Source: Pseudomonas soli (lineage in GTDB: Bacteria; Pseudomonadota; Gammaproteobacteria; Pseudomonadales; Pseudomonadaceae). Taken from it: a stretch of DNA of 64,000 nucleotides. Below the pieces are notes generated by a model. The model saw only the letters and a list, made by a program, of their open reading frames with translations, was not told the origin of the DNA and did not search any database. This document shows positions 27,382 through 37,286 of this stretch, in pieces. The first letter of the stretch is position 1. Every line of letters starts with the position of its first letter. The stretch spans positions 92,516 through 156,515 of the forward strand of contig NZ_FOEQ01000007.1 in assembly GCF_900110655.1 (NCBI RefSeq). Reading direction: 5' to 3'. The translations under genes were made by a program, and so were the position numbers.

Positions 27382-28227
27382 TTACCCCTTGACCGCGCCG
27401 GCGGTCAGCCCGCGCACGAAATACTTGCCCGCAATAACGTAGACCAGCAGCGTCGGCAGCCCGGCGATCATCGCCGCGGCCATGTCGACGTTGTATTCCT
27501 TGGCCCCGGTGCTGGTATTGACCAGGTTGTTCAGGGCCACGGTGATCGGTTGCGAGTCGCCGCTGGAGAACACCACGCCGAACAGGAAGTCGTTCCAGAT
27601 CTGGGTAAACTGCCAGATCAGGCAGACCATGATGATCGGCGTCGACATCGGCAGGATGATCCGCCCGAAGATGGTGAAGAACCCGGCGCCGTCCAGGCGT
27701 GCGGCCTTGACCAGCGCCTCGGGGATGCTCACGTAGTAGTTGCGGAAGAACAATGTGGTGAAGGCCAGGCCGTACACCACATGCACCAGCACTAGGCCGC
27801 TGGTGGTGCTGGCCAGGCCCAGCTTGCCGAGGGTGAACGAGGCCGGCAGCAGCACGGTCTGGAACGGCAGGAAGCAGCCGAACAGCAGCAGGCCGAAGAA
27901 CAGCTGCGAGCCACGGAAGCGCCACATCGACAGCACATAGCCGTTGAGCGCGCCGATCGCCGTGGAGATCAGCACCGCCGGCACGGTGATCAGGATCGAG
28001 TTGAGGAAGTAGCCGTTGACCGTGGCCCAGGCCTTGGCCCAGCCGATGCCGGTGAACGCCGCCGGCCAGCTCAGCAGGTTGCCGCTGCCGATGTCCTCGG
28101 GGGTCTTGAAGCTGGTCAGCAGCATGACCACCAGCGGCACCAGGTACAGCAGCACCGCCAGCAGCAGCACCGCATGGATGGCGATGCGGCTGAGGTTCAG
28201 CGCGGGTTTGTCGACAGGACTAGTCAT
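27382..28227 (-). CDS. gtsC: Glucose ABC transporter, permease subunit 2
   Basis: A MalG-type inner membrane permease. The start at 28227 (MTSPVDKPALNLSRIAIH) overlaps the gtsB stop by 8 bases; the longer open frame upstream runs inside gtsB. The 281-aa product has six predicted membrane segments and the EAA loop with its conserved glycine, here EALVKAARLDGAGFFTIFGR, which contacts the GtsD ATPase. It works with GtsB as the channel of the importer. Confidence 0.95.
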   Translation of the reverse strand: MTSPVDKPALNLSRIAIHAVLLLAVLLYLVPLVVMLLTSFKTPEDIGSGNLLSWPAAFTGIGWAKAWATVNGYFLNSILITVPAVLISTAIGALNGYVLSMWRFRGSQLFFGLLLFGCFLPFQTVLLPASFTLGKLGLASTTSGLVLVHVVYGLAFTTLFFRNYYVSIPEALVKAARLDGAGFFTIFGRIILPMSTPIIMVCLIWQFTQIWNDFLFGVVFSSGDSQPITVALNNLVNTSTGAKEYNVDMAAAMIAGLPTLLVYVIAGKYFVRGLTAGAVKG

Positions 28228-29128
28228 GGCGTTTGCCCCGTAGTTCGGAGTACAGGTAGGGGACGATGATCGCCAGGATCGCGCCCAGCATGAGGATGGC
28301 GCTGGCCGAGCCCATGCCCATCTGCCCACGGCTGAAGGTGAACGAGTACATGAACATCGCTGGCAGGTCCGAGGAGTAGCCCGGCCCGCCCGCAGTCATC
28401 GCCGCCACCAGGTCGAAGCTCTTGATCGCGATGTGCGCGAGGATCATCAGCGAACTGAAGAACACCGGGCGCAGGCTGGGCAGAACCACGGTCCAGTAGA
28501 TGCGCGGCAGGCTGGCGCCATCGAGCTGCGCGGCGCGGATGATCGACTGGTCGACGCCGCGCAGGCCAGCGAGGAACATCGCCATGATGAAGCCCGAGGC
28601 TTGCCACACGGCAGCGATCACCAGGCAATAGACCACCCGGTCGGGGTCGATCAGCCAGTCCAGGCGAAAGCCTTCCCAGCCCCAGTCACGCAGCAGCTTG
28701 TCCAGGCCCATGCCGGGGTTGAGCAGCCACTTCCAGGCGGTACCGGTGACGATCATCGACAGCGCCATGGGGTACAGGTAGATGGTGCGGATGAAGCCTT
28801 CGCGGCGGATGCGCTGGTCGAGCAGCACGGCAAGGAACACGCCGATGGCCAGGGTGATGCCGATGAACAACCCGCCGAACAGCAGCAGGTTCTTGCTCGC
28901 CACCCACCAGCGGTCGTTGTCGAACAGCCGGGCGTACTGCGCCAGGCCTGCCCACTTGTAGGTGGGCAGGAAGGTCGAGGTGGTGAACGAGAGGACGAAG
29001 GTCCACAGGATGTAGCCGTAGAAGCCCACCAGGACGATGAACATGCTTGGCGCCAGCACCAGTTTCGGCAGCCAACGCTGCAGCGCGTCCAGGGGTGAGG
29101 CCCGCAGGCGGGCGGTTGCTGTAGTCAT
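28220..29128 (-). CDS. gtsB: Glucose ABC transporter, permease subunit 1
   Basis: A MalF-type inner membrane permease of 302 aa with about six membrane segments and the EAA-like loop QSIIRAAQLDGASLPRIYW near residue 200. Together with GtsC it forms the translocation path. Start ATG at 29128. It follows gtsA across 141 bp that hold a REP dyad, which may lower its expression relative to the binding protein. Confidence 0.95.
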   Translation of the reverse strand: MTTATARLRASPLDALQRWLPKLVLAPSMFIVLVGFYGYILWTFVLSFTTSTFLPTYKWAGLAQYARLFDNDRWWVASKNLLLFGGLFIGITLAIGVFLAVLLDQRIRREGFIRTIYLYPMALSMIVTGTAWKWLLNPGMGLDKLLRDWGWEGFRLDWLIDPDRVVYCLVIAAVWQASGFIMAMFLAGLRGVDQSIIRAAQLDGASLPRIYWTVVLPSLRPVFFSSLMILAHIAIKSFDLVAAMTAGGPGYSSDLPAMFMYSFTFSRGQMGMGSASAILMLGAILAIIVPYLYSELRGKRHD

Positions 29129-29154
29129 GATCTGGGTTCCCGATGCGAGATTGC

Positions 29155-29262
29155 CTGCGCGGGCCTCATCGCTGGCAAGCCAGCTCCCACAGGTACAGGT
29201 GTGCTCCGCTGTACCTGTGGGAGCCGCGGTTCGCCGCCGCGGCTTGCCGGCGATAGGGCCGT
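29155..29262. repeat. REP dyad between gtsA and gtsB
   Basis: Arms 29184-29198 and 29209-29223 (15 bp, CTCCCACAGGTACAG and complement) form a perfect stem with a 10-base loop. The outer sequences GCTGGCAAGCCAGC and GCGGCTTGCCGGCGAT are REP cores, so this is a pair of inverted REPs inside the gts operon. Confidence 0.85.
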
Positions 29263-29269
29263 CAGATCC

Positions 29270-30556
29270 TTACTTGGCGGCGTTGACGGCTGCGGCCAGC
29301 TTCTTCGCCGCGTCGGCCGGATCGGCCTTGGGATCGTTGATGTAGTTGGTCACCACATCGAAGAATGCCCCTTGTACCGCCAGGGTGGTGGCCATGTTGT
29401 GCGCCATGCTCGGTTGCAGGCCGCCGGACTTGGCGTCGGCCAGGAAGTCCTTGGCCGCCGTCTGGGCACAGCTGTCGAAGCCGTACTTGCCCATGTCGGC
29501 GAGCATGTCGTTACGCACCGGGATCGAGCCCTTGTTGATGCTGAAGACCTTCTGGAAGTCCTCGCCCAGGACCTTGCGGGCGATGTCCTGCTGGCCTGCA
29601 GCGGTACCCTTGTCCTTCTGCTTGAATACCACCAGCGAGTCGATGTTGTAGAGGAAGGCCTTGTCGGTGCCCGGGAAGGCCACGCACTGGTAGTCCTTGC
29701 CGGCGGTCTTCTTCGCCAGGGTCCATTCGCTCTTGGCCCAGTCGCCCATGATCTGCATGCCGGCCTTGCCGTTGATGACCTTGGCCGCTTCAAGGTTCCA
29801 GTCCTGGCCCTTGCCGTCCGGGTCCATGTAGGTGGCGACCTTCTTGAGCTCGGTGAGCGCCTTGACCATCTCGGGGCCGGTCAGGGCCTTTTCATCCAGC
29901 TCGACCAGGGCCTTCTTGTAGCCCTCGACGCCCATCACCGAGAGCACCACGCTCTCGAATACGGTGCTGTCCTGCCAGGGTTGGCCACCATGAGCCAGCG
30001 GGATGAAGCCGGCGGCCTTGAGTTTGTCACCGGCGGCGTAGAACTCCTCAAGGGTGGTCGGGGCCTTGTCGATACCGGCCTTCTTGAACACTTCCGGATT
30101 GATCCACAGCCAGTTGATGCGGTGGATGTTCACCGGCACGGCCACGTAGTCGCCGTCGTACTTGACGGTGTCGGCGACTTTCTTGTCGAGCAGGCCGTCC
30201 CACTTCTCGTCCTTGGCCACGTCCTTTAGCACGTCGGGATCAAGCAACCCGGTGGCGGCCCAATCCTGAATATCCGGGCCCTTGATCTGCGCGACCCCGG
30301 GCGGGTTGCCAGCCACGGCGCGGCTCTTGAGCACGGTCATGGCGGTGGCGCCACCGCCGCCAGCCACGGCGCCGTCCTTCCAGGTGAAGCCGTCCTTCTC
30401 GACCTGCGCCTTGAGCACGTCGACTGCGGCCTTCTCGCCGCCGGAGGTCCACCAATGGACGACTTCCACGCTGCCTTTGGAGTCGGCGGCCTGGGCACTG
30501 AGGGAGAACAGGGAGGCGAAGGAGATCGCGGCGGCGAGACGAAGCGTCGGATGCAT
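29270..30556 (-). CDS. gtsA: Glucose ABC transporter, periplasmic binding protein
   Basis: The sugar-binding subunit that delivers glucose to GtsBC. The ATG at 30556 (MHPTLRLAAAISFASLFSLS) is chosen because a signal peptide starts there (cleavage after AQA near 23) and GAAAGG lies eight bases upstream; the frame stays open for 224 more codons, which is only the shadow of the next gene. The mature protein (428 aa precursor) has the type 1 sugar-binding fold: VEVVHWWTSGGEKAAVDVL at its start and WLWINPEVFKKAGI in the middle. First gene of gtsABCD-oprB. AACAACAA overlaps its leader. Confidence 0.95.
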   Translation of the reverse strand: MHPTLRLAAAISFASLFSLSAQAADSKGSVEVVHWWTSGGEKAAVDVLKAQVEKDGFTWKDGAVAGGGGATAMTVLKSRAVAGNPPGVAQIKGPDIQDWAATGLLDPDVLKDVAKDEKWDGLLDKKVADTVKYDGDYVAVPVNIHRINWLWINPEVFKKAGIDKAPTTLEEFYAAGDKLKAAGFIPLAHGGQPWQDSTVFESVVLSVMGVEGYKKALVELDEKALTGPEMVKALTELKKVATYMDPDGKGQDWNLEAAKVINGKAGMQIMGDWAKSEWTLAKKTAGKDYQCVAFPGTDKAFLYNIDSLVVFKQKDKGTAAGQQDIARKVLGEDFQKVFSINKGSIPVRNDMLADMGKYGFDSCAQTAAKDFLADAKSGGLQPSMAHNMATTLAVQGAFFDVVTNYINDPKADPADAAKKLAAAVNAAK

Positions 30557-30569
30557 GGGATTACCTTTC

Positions 30570-30577
30570 TTGTTGTT
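30570..30577 (-). promoter_or_regulatory. Hfq/Crc-type CA motif in front of gtsA
   Basis: AACAACAA on the minus strand, immediately followed by GAAAGG, the ribosome site of gtsA. Binding of Hfq/Crc here would block initiation. Confidence 0.65.
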
Positions 30578-30671
30578 ATGCGAGGCAAGACTGTCGCTTG
30601 CATGGCATGGAGTGTAGGGAGGTCGCGCCCGGCGCCAGGTAACGAACGGATGCGCGAATGTCATCGTCTGG

Positions 30672-31889
30672 TTACAAAGCCAGCGCCGTGGCCAGGCTCG
30701 GCGCCAGCGGCAGGCGTGGCAGCAGCAAGGCCTGGTAGGCGTGGTAGAGGTCGGGCTTGCCGCCCCAGATGCGCGCACTGGGCAGCAGCGCCGGGTCGAG
30801 TTCGTGGTGCCAGCTGCCGTGGGCGCAGTCGATGAAGTGACTGGCGATGAAGTCCCAGAAGCAGCGGTACCAGTGTTCGTACTGGGCTTCACCGGTACGT
30901 CGCAACAGCGCCGCGGCAGTGGCACAGGCCTCGGCATGCACCCAGTGCAGGCGCTCGCGCACCACCGGGCGGTTGTGCCAGTCCAGGGTGTAGACCAGCC
31001 CCGGCGCGCCATCTGCCTGCCAGGCGTGGCGACAGGCGCTGTCGAACAGGCCCCGGGCGGCGGGCAGCAAGGACTCGGGCGCAGGCAGTTGCGCCCTTTG
31101 CAGGGCCGCCTCCAGGTGCAGTACCAGGCGCGCCCATTCGAAGGCGTGGCCGGGCGTGGTCCCGTAAGGACGGAAGCCATCGACGGGGTTTTCGCGGTTG
31201 TAGTCGGGGAGCGCCTGCCACTGCGCATCGAAATGTTCCGTGACGCGCATGCCGTCGGCAGCGGCGCGGGTCAGGATCAAGCGCTCGACGATCCGTTGGG
31301 CGCGCAGCAACCACTGCGTGTCGCCGGTCACGTCGGCCAGGGAGAGGAAGGCTTCGACGCCGTGCATGTTGCTGTTGGCGCCCCGGTAGGCCTCCGCGTG
31401 CAGCCAGTCGCGGGAGAACGACTCGCGCAGGGCGCCCTCCTCTTCGCACCAGAAGCGCTGCTCGATGACCTGGGTCACCGCCTCCAGCAACGCCGACGCC
31501 TGGCTGATGCCCGCCACCACCGCCGAGCTGGCGGCGAGGGCGACGAAGGCGTGCAGGTAGGCGGCCTTGCCGGTGTCGCCATGACCTTCAGGCTGCGCGT
31601 ACCAACCGTCATGCTCCTTGTCGCGCAACGGGCCTTGCAGGGCCTCGACACCATGCCCGACCAGTTCGCGGCAACCCGGAACGCCCTGGATATGCGCCAG
31701 GGCAAAGCTGTGGGTCATGCGCGCGGTGTTCATGGTCTCGGCCAGGGCGCAACGGGGCAGGCGGCCTTCGTCATCGAGGTTGCCGAACCCCTGGGGCAGG
31801 CGCGAAGTCCTGGCGAAGGCGAGCAGGCGCAGGGCCTCGGCGTCGAGCCAGGCATGGTGTGTCGGGGAGTCAAGCCAGCTGATGGCCAT
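30672..31889 (-). CDS. AGE-family sugar epimerase/isomerase
   Basis: A 405-aa member of the N-acylglucosamine 2-epimerase superfamily, an (alpha/alpha)6 barrel. Segments typical of mannose isomerase or YihS-like relatives are visible: NTARMTHSFALAHIQG near residue 54-69, NSNMHGVEAFLSLAD near 171-185, and CAHGSWHHELDP near 357-368, holding conserved His and Glu residues. The family isomerises free aldoses such as mannose to ketoses; the exact substrate here is unknown. It lies between the two-component genes and gtsA on the same strand, which suggests that it feeds a second sugar into the glucose pathway. No signal peptide. AACAACAA precedes its ribosome site. Confidence 0.88.
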   Translation of the reverse strand: MAISWLDSPTHHAWLDAEALRLLAFARTSRLPQGFGNLDDEGRLPRCALAETMNTARMTHSFALAHIQGVPGCRELVGHGVEALQGPLRDKEHDGWYAQPEGHGDTGKAAYLHAFVALAASSAVVAGISQASALLEAVTQVIEQRFWCEEEGALRESFSRDWLHAEAYRGANSNMHGVEAFLSLADVTGDTQWLLRAQRIVERLILTRAAADGMRVTEHFDAQWQALPDYNRENPVDGFRPYGTTPGHAFEWARLVLHLEAALQRAQLPAPESLLPAARGLFDSACRHAWQADGAPGLVYTLDWHNRPVVRERLHWVHAEACATAAALLRRTGEAQYEHWYRCFWDFIASHFIDCAHGSWHHELDPALLPSARIWGGKPDLYHAYQALLLPRLPLAPSLATALAL

Positions 31890-31902
31890 GGGTGCACCTT
31901 CC

Positions 31903-31912
31903 TTGTTGTTGT
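31903..31912 (-). promoter_or_regulatory. Hfq/Crc-type CA motif in front of the AGE-family gene
   Basis: ACAACAACAA on the minus strand, followed by GGAAGG, the ribosome site of the AGE-family gene at 31889. It contains the AAnAAnAA pattern. Confidence 0.65.
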
Positions 31913-32010
31913 CAGCCGATTCTAGCCAGCGGTCCTGGCTGGCATGTCACGAAGCCCGGCTCGATTGTCACCACATCGTTACATCGAAGCGCTTATCGCG
32001 TAGCAAGGGC

Positions 32011-33465
32011 TCATTCGGCTGAACGCGGCAGGTACAAGGTCACCCGCAACCCACCTTCGCGCAGGTTCAACAGGCTCACCTCGCCGCCATGGCTATGGGC
32101 GATGTTGCGCGCGATGCCCAGCCCCAGCCCATACCCCTGCTGCTGCCCGGCGAGGCGGAAGTGCGGCTCGAACACTTGCTCCAGGCGCTGTTCGGGCACC
32201 CCCGGCCCCTGGTCGTCCACCTGCAGCACGAAGCTCTCGGCGGTATCGATGATGCGCAGCTGCGCGCGCTCGCCGTACTTGATGGCGTTGTCAATCAGGT
32301 TGCCGATGCAGCGGCGCAAGGCCAGCGATTTTCCGGGGTACGGTGCCAATGCCTGCCCCTCCACGGTGATGCGCCCATCGCCGAGATAAGGCTCGGCCAG
32401 CATCTCCAGTACCTGGTTGAGATCGATCGGCTCGATGTTCTCGTGGATATCGGTGTCCTTCACGCATTGCAGGGCGCCCTTGACCAGCAGCTCCAGCTCA
32501 TCGAGGTCGCGGCTGAACTTGGCCTGCAGCTTCTCGTCCTCAAGCAGCTCCACCCGCAGGCGCAGGCGCGTGATCGGTGTGCGCAGGTCGTGGGAAATGG
32601 CGCTGAACAGCTGGGAACGCTCGGTCAGGTAGCGGCTGATCCGCTCGCGCATGTTGTTGAACGCCCGCCCCACCTCGACCACCTCGCTACCGCCGCCCTC
32701 GGCCACTGGGGCCACGTCGGCACCCAGCGACATTTCCCGCGCCGCCCGTGCCAGGCGTTTGAGCGGCCGGCTCTGCCAGTGCACCAGCAGGCCGATGAAC
32801 AGCAACAACAGCACGGTAGTCAGGGCAATGAAACCGATCTGCTGACGCGGCAGGCGTTCGGCCTCGAGGCTGGTGTAGGGCTCAGGCAACAGCGAGGCGA
32901 TGTACAGCCACTCGCCCTCGCCGAGGCGGAGCTGGGTCACCAGTACCGGCGGGTTGAGCGGCTCGAGGGTGAGCGAATAGTGCGCCCAGGAGCGGGGCAG
33001 CTCATCGAGTTTCAGGCCGCTGTTGAAGATGCGCAGATCGTCAGGGCTGACGAACTCAACGGAGATCTCCATCTGCTGGCCAAGGCGCTCGTGCAGCACC
33101 TCTTGAAAAACGTCGATCACCGCCTGCTTGCGCGGGGTGATCGGCAACACCGGCATTTCCAGCGGCTTGACGTTGAGCGAGACGAAGAAGCGCGTGCCAC
33201 CCATGCTGCGCAACTGGTCCAGCACCATGGGCCGGTAGGCCACCGGCAGCGAACGGAAGTAGCTGACACTGGCACTCATCGAATGCGCGAGGCTGCTGGC
33301 GCTGGCGCGCAAGCCCTGCAGCTGGCTGGCGCGCAATTGCGCGACCCAGATCACGCTGGACAGGCCCTGGGCCAGCAACACTACCAGCAAGGTAAGCAGC
33401 AGCATGCGCCCCAGCAGCGAGCGCGGCAGCAGGCGCCAGCGACGCTCGTCAGGCCGGGCAGACAT
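32011..33465 (-). CDS. gtrS: Sensor histidine kinase of the glucose locus
   Basis: A 484-aa inner membrane kinase, partner of GltR. It has a membrane segment near 17-37, a periplasmic sensor domain (about 45-235), a second membrane segment near 242-262, a HAMP linker (SRPLKRLARAAREMSLG), the H-box SAISHDLRTPITRLR with phospho-accepting His292, and the ATPase domain with NLIDNAIKYGE, DDQGPGVP and GLGLGIARNIAHSHGG. The ATG at 33465 overlaps the gltR stop by 17 bases. In P. aeruginosa the GtrS/GltR pair responds to 2-ketogluconate or 6-phosphogluconate and controls glucose uptake genes; the same role is inferred here. It is called gltS in some P. putida annotations. Confidence 0.93.
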   Translation of the reverse strand: MSARPDERRWRLLPRSLLGRMLLLTLLVVLLAQGLSSVIWVAQLRASQLQGLRASASSLAHSMSASVSYFRSLPVAYRPMVLDQLRSMGGTRFFVSLNVKPLEMPVLPITPRKQAVIDVFQEVLHERLGQQMEISVEFVSPDDLRIFNSGLKLDELPRSWAHYSLTLEPLNPPVLVTQLRLGEGEWLYIASLLPEPYTSLEAERLPRQQIGFIALTTVLLLLFIGLLVHWQSRPLKRLARAAREMSLGADVAPVAEGGGSEVVEVGRAFNNMRERISRYLTERSQLFSAISHDLRTPITRLRLRVELLEDEKLQAKFSRDLDELELLVKGALQCVKDTDIHENIEPIDLNQVLEMLAEPYLGDGRITVEGQALAPYPGKSLALRRCIGNLIDNAIKYGERAQLRIIDTAESFVLQVDDQGPGVPEQRLEQVFEPHFRLAGQQQGYGLGLGIARNIAHSHGGEVSLLNLREGGLRVTLYLPRSAE

Positions 33466-34171
33466 TGGCCGCCAGCAGGTAGCCGCTGCCGCGCACGGTA
33501 CGGATCAGCCGGGGTGGTTTTTCCGTGTCGCGCAGGCGCTGGCGCAGGCGGCTGACCGCCATGTCGACGATACGGTCCAGCGGCATCGGCTCGCGACCAC
33601 GGGTGGCGTTGCCGATGGTGTCGCGGTCGAGGATCTGCTGCGGGTGATCGAGAAACAGCTTGAGCAGGGCGAAGTCGGCGCCGGAGAGGATCACCTCTTC
33701 GCCGTCGCGGTGGAACAGACGGTGGCTGATCGTGTCGAGGCGCCAGTCATCGAAGGCCAGCACCGCACTGGCCGGCGCCGCCTGGCCGAAATCGGCACGA
33801 CGCAACAAGGCCTTGATCCGCGCCTGCAACTCACGCGGGCTGAAGGGTTTGCCGAGGTAGTCATCGGCGCCCAGCTCCAGGCCGATGACCCGGTCGGCTT
33901 CATCGGAACTGGCGGTAAGCATGATGATCGGCACCCGCGCCTGGCGCGGGTGCTGGCGAACCCAGCGACACAGGCTGAAGCCGTCTTCGTCGGGCAGCAT
34001 CACGTCGAGGATCACCAGGTCGTAGGAGTTGGCGTCCAGGGCGCGGCGAAAGCCCTGGCCGTCAGGTTCGGCGTGCACCTGCAGGCCGCAGCGGGCGAGG
34101 TAGGTCTGCAGCAGTTCGCGGATGTCCTGGTCGTCGTCGACCATCAGGATCGATTTGCCGGCAGTGGTCAC
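33449..34171 (-). CDS. gltR: OmpR-family response regulator of glucose uptake
   Basis: A 240-aa response regulator: receiver domain (about 5-120) with the acidic pocket VDDDQD and phospho-acceptor Asp56 in VILDVMLP, conserved Lys in LGKPFSPREL, then a winged-helix DNA-binding domain (about 140-235) ending RLIRTVRGSGYLLAAN. GltR controls gts/oprB in Pseudomonas. It lies 69 bp behind glk and overlaps the kinase gene. The ATG at 34171 opens MTTAGKSILMVDDD. Confidence 0.94.
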   Translation of the reverse strand: MTTAGKSILMVDDDQDIRELLQTYLARCGLQVHAEPDGQGFRRALDANSYDLVILDVMLPDEDGFSLCRWVRQHPRQARVPIIMLTASSDEADRVIGLELGADDYLGKPFSPRELQARIKALLRRADFGQAAPASAVLAFDDWRLDTISHRLFHRDGEEVILSGADFALLKLFLDHPQQILDRDTIGNATRGREPMPLDRIVDMAVSRLRQRLRDTEKPPRLIRTVRGSGYLLAANVCPA

Positions 34172-34240
34172 AATGGTCAGTCCTTTTGTAAACGCAGATC
34201 TTGATGCCTGCTGTGGGGGGCCGCAGTGCGGCTCCGTCGG

Positions 34241-35193
34241 TTAGAGGTCCAGCGCTTGCTGCAAAGCCACTCCGGCCCCCAGCAACCCGGAAAACTTTGC
34301 CGTCACCAGCCACACCGGCACCCCGGCGAAATACCCGCTCATGCAGCCCTTGTCGGCGAAGCTCGCGGCAAAGCCGCTGCGCAGGAACAATTCGGCGAAA
34401 CGGGGAATCACGCCACCGACAATGTAGACGCCACCCCGCGCCCCGAGGGTGAGCACATTGTTGCCCGCCACCCGGCCGAGGAACCGGCAGAACTGCTCGA
34501 CCACCGCCAGCGCCCGTGGCTCGTTGGCCAGCGCCGCGTCGGTGATCTGCGCCGGGGTCTTGTGCGTCGGCGCAGCACCATCGAGCGCACAAATGGCCTG
34601 GTACAGGCGCACCAGCCCACCGCCACTGAGCACGGTCTCGGCACTGACATGGCCGATCTGCCGATGGATTTCCTGGTGGATCGCCGCCTCACGGGCATTG
34701 CCCACCGGCAGGTCGACATGCCCGCCCTCCCCCGGCAGTGCCAGCCAATGCTCACCGTGGCGCAGCAGGCTGCCCACGCCCAGGCCGGTGCCGGGGCCGA
34801 TCACCAGCGCCGGGCGCGATGGATCGGCGAGGCCTGCGCAGACTTCACGAAATTCGCCTGCGCGCAGGCGGGTCATGCCCAGCGCCATCGCGGAAAAGTC
34901 GTTGATCAACAACAGGCGATCGACCTGCAGCGTCTGGCAGAACGCACTGCGGCTCAGGCGCCAGTGGTTGTTGGTAAAGCGGAACTCGTCGCCGTCCACG
35001 GGGCCTGCCACCGCCAGGCACACCGCCGCCAGGCCGCCACGGGCGATACCCTGGTCGGCCAGGTAGGCCTCGATGGCCTGTTCGGGGCTGGTGTAGTCGG
35101 CGGTGGCCAGCACCTGGACCGCCTGCAGTTCTTCGTCGCGCCACACGGCGAAACGCGCGTTGGTGCCACCGATGTCGCCGACCAGCAAGGCCT

Positions 35194-35197
<4 letters not shown>
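34241..35197 (-). CDS. glk: Glucokinase
   Basis: Glk phosphorylates cytoplasmic glucose with ATP. The 318-aa protein opens MKALLVGDIGGTNARFAVW, the phosphate-1 motif of the bacterial glucokinase family, and carries LLINDFSAMALG, ALVIGPGTGLGVGSLL and VYIVGGVIPRFAELF further on. Its ATG overlaps the edd stop as ATGA, so translation is coupled. It lies between edd and the gltR/gtrS regulators. Confidence 0.96.
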
Positions 35198-37020
<1,823 letters not shown>

Positions 37021-37143
37021 GTACTGGACTCCAGGCTAACTGTGGGGCGGCTTTACTGGGGCATTTTCCCTCCAAACGATTGCGACCTAGTCTCTATGAA
37101 AAGGCGCCAGCACCGCTCGACAAGGGGACAACCCAACCACTCG

Positions 37144-37159
37144 TTGTATGTTTAAACAA
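37144..37159. promoter_or_regulatory. HexR-type operator 1 between edd and gap
   Basis: TTGTATGTTTAAACAA matches TTGT-N8-ACAA exactly. It is 124 bp from the edd start and 128 bp from the gap start. Confidence 0.7.
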
Positions 37160-37206
37160 AATACTGCCAGCAAAAAGGCTTGTTTTCTATCTCTCGGTGA
37201 ATAATC

Positions 37207-37221
37207 TTGTAATTCCAACAA
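37207..37221. promoter_or_regulatory. HexR-type operator 2 between edd and gap
   Basis: TTGTAATTCCAACAA matches TTGT-N7-ACAA exactly. It lies about 66 bp before the gap start codon, and its right half merges with AACAACAA, which also resembles an Hfq/Crc motif in the gap leader. Confidence 0.75.
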
Positions 37222-37286
37222 CAAAACCGTTTCAGTGAAGCTGTCCTTTGTGCCACAGGCTTCACCCGACTGCCAGAGGTAATACC

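Noticed and set aside
26044..27795. 583-codon frame antisense to gtsD and oprB
   Set aside because: Composition is that of a reverse-complement shadow (His, Gln, Asp and Val rich), and it crosses two unrelated sense genes and their spacer.
30557..31228. N-terminal extension of gtsA by 224 codons
   Set aside because: It runs through the AGE-family gene in another frame, while the signal peptide and ribosome site fix the start at 30556.
34200..34240. GC-rich sequence between glk and gltR as a REP
   Set aside because: No paired arms or REP core could be found.
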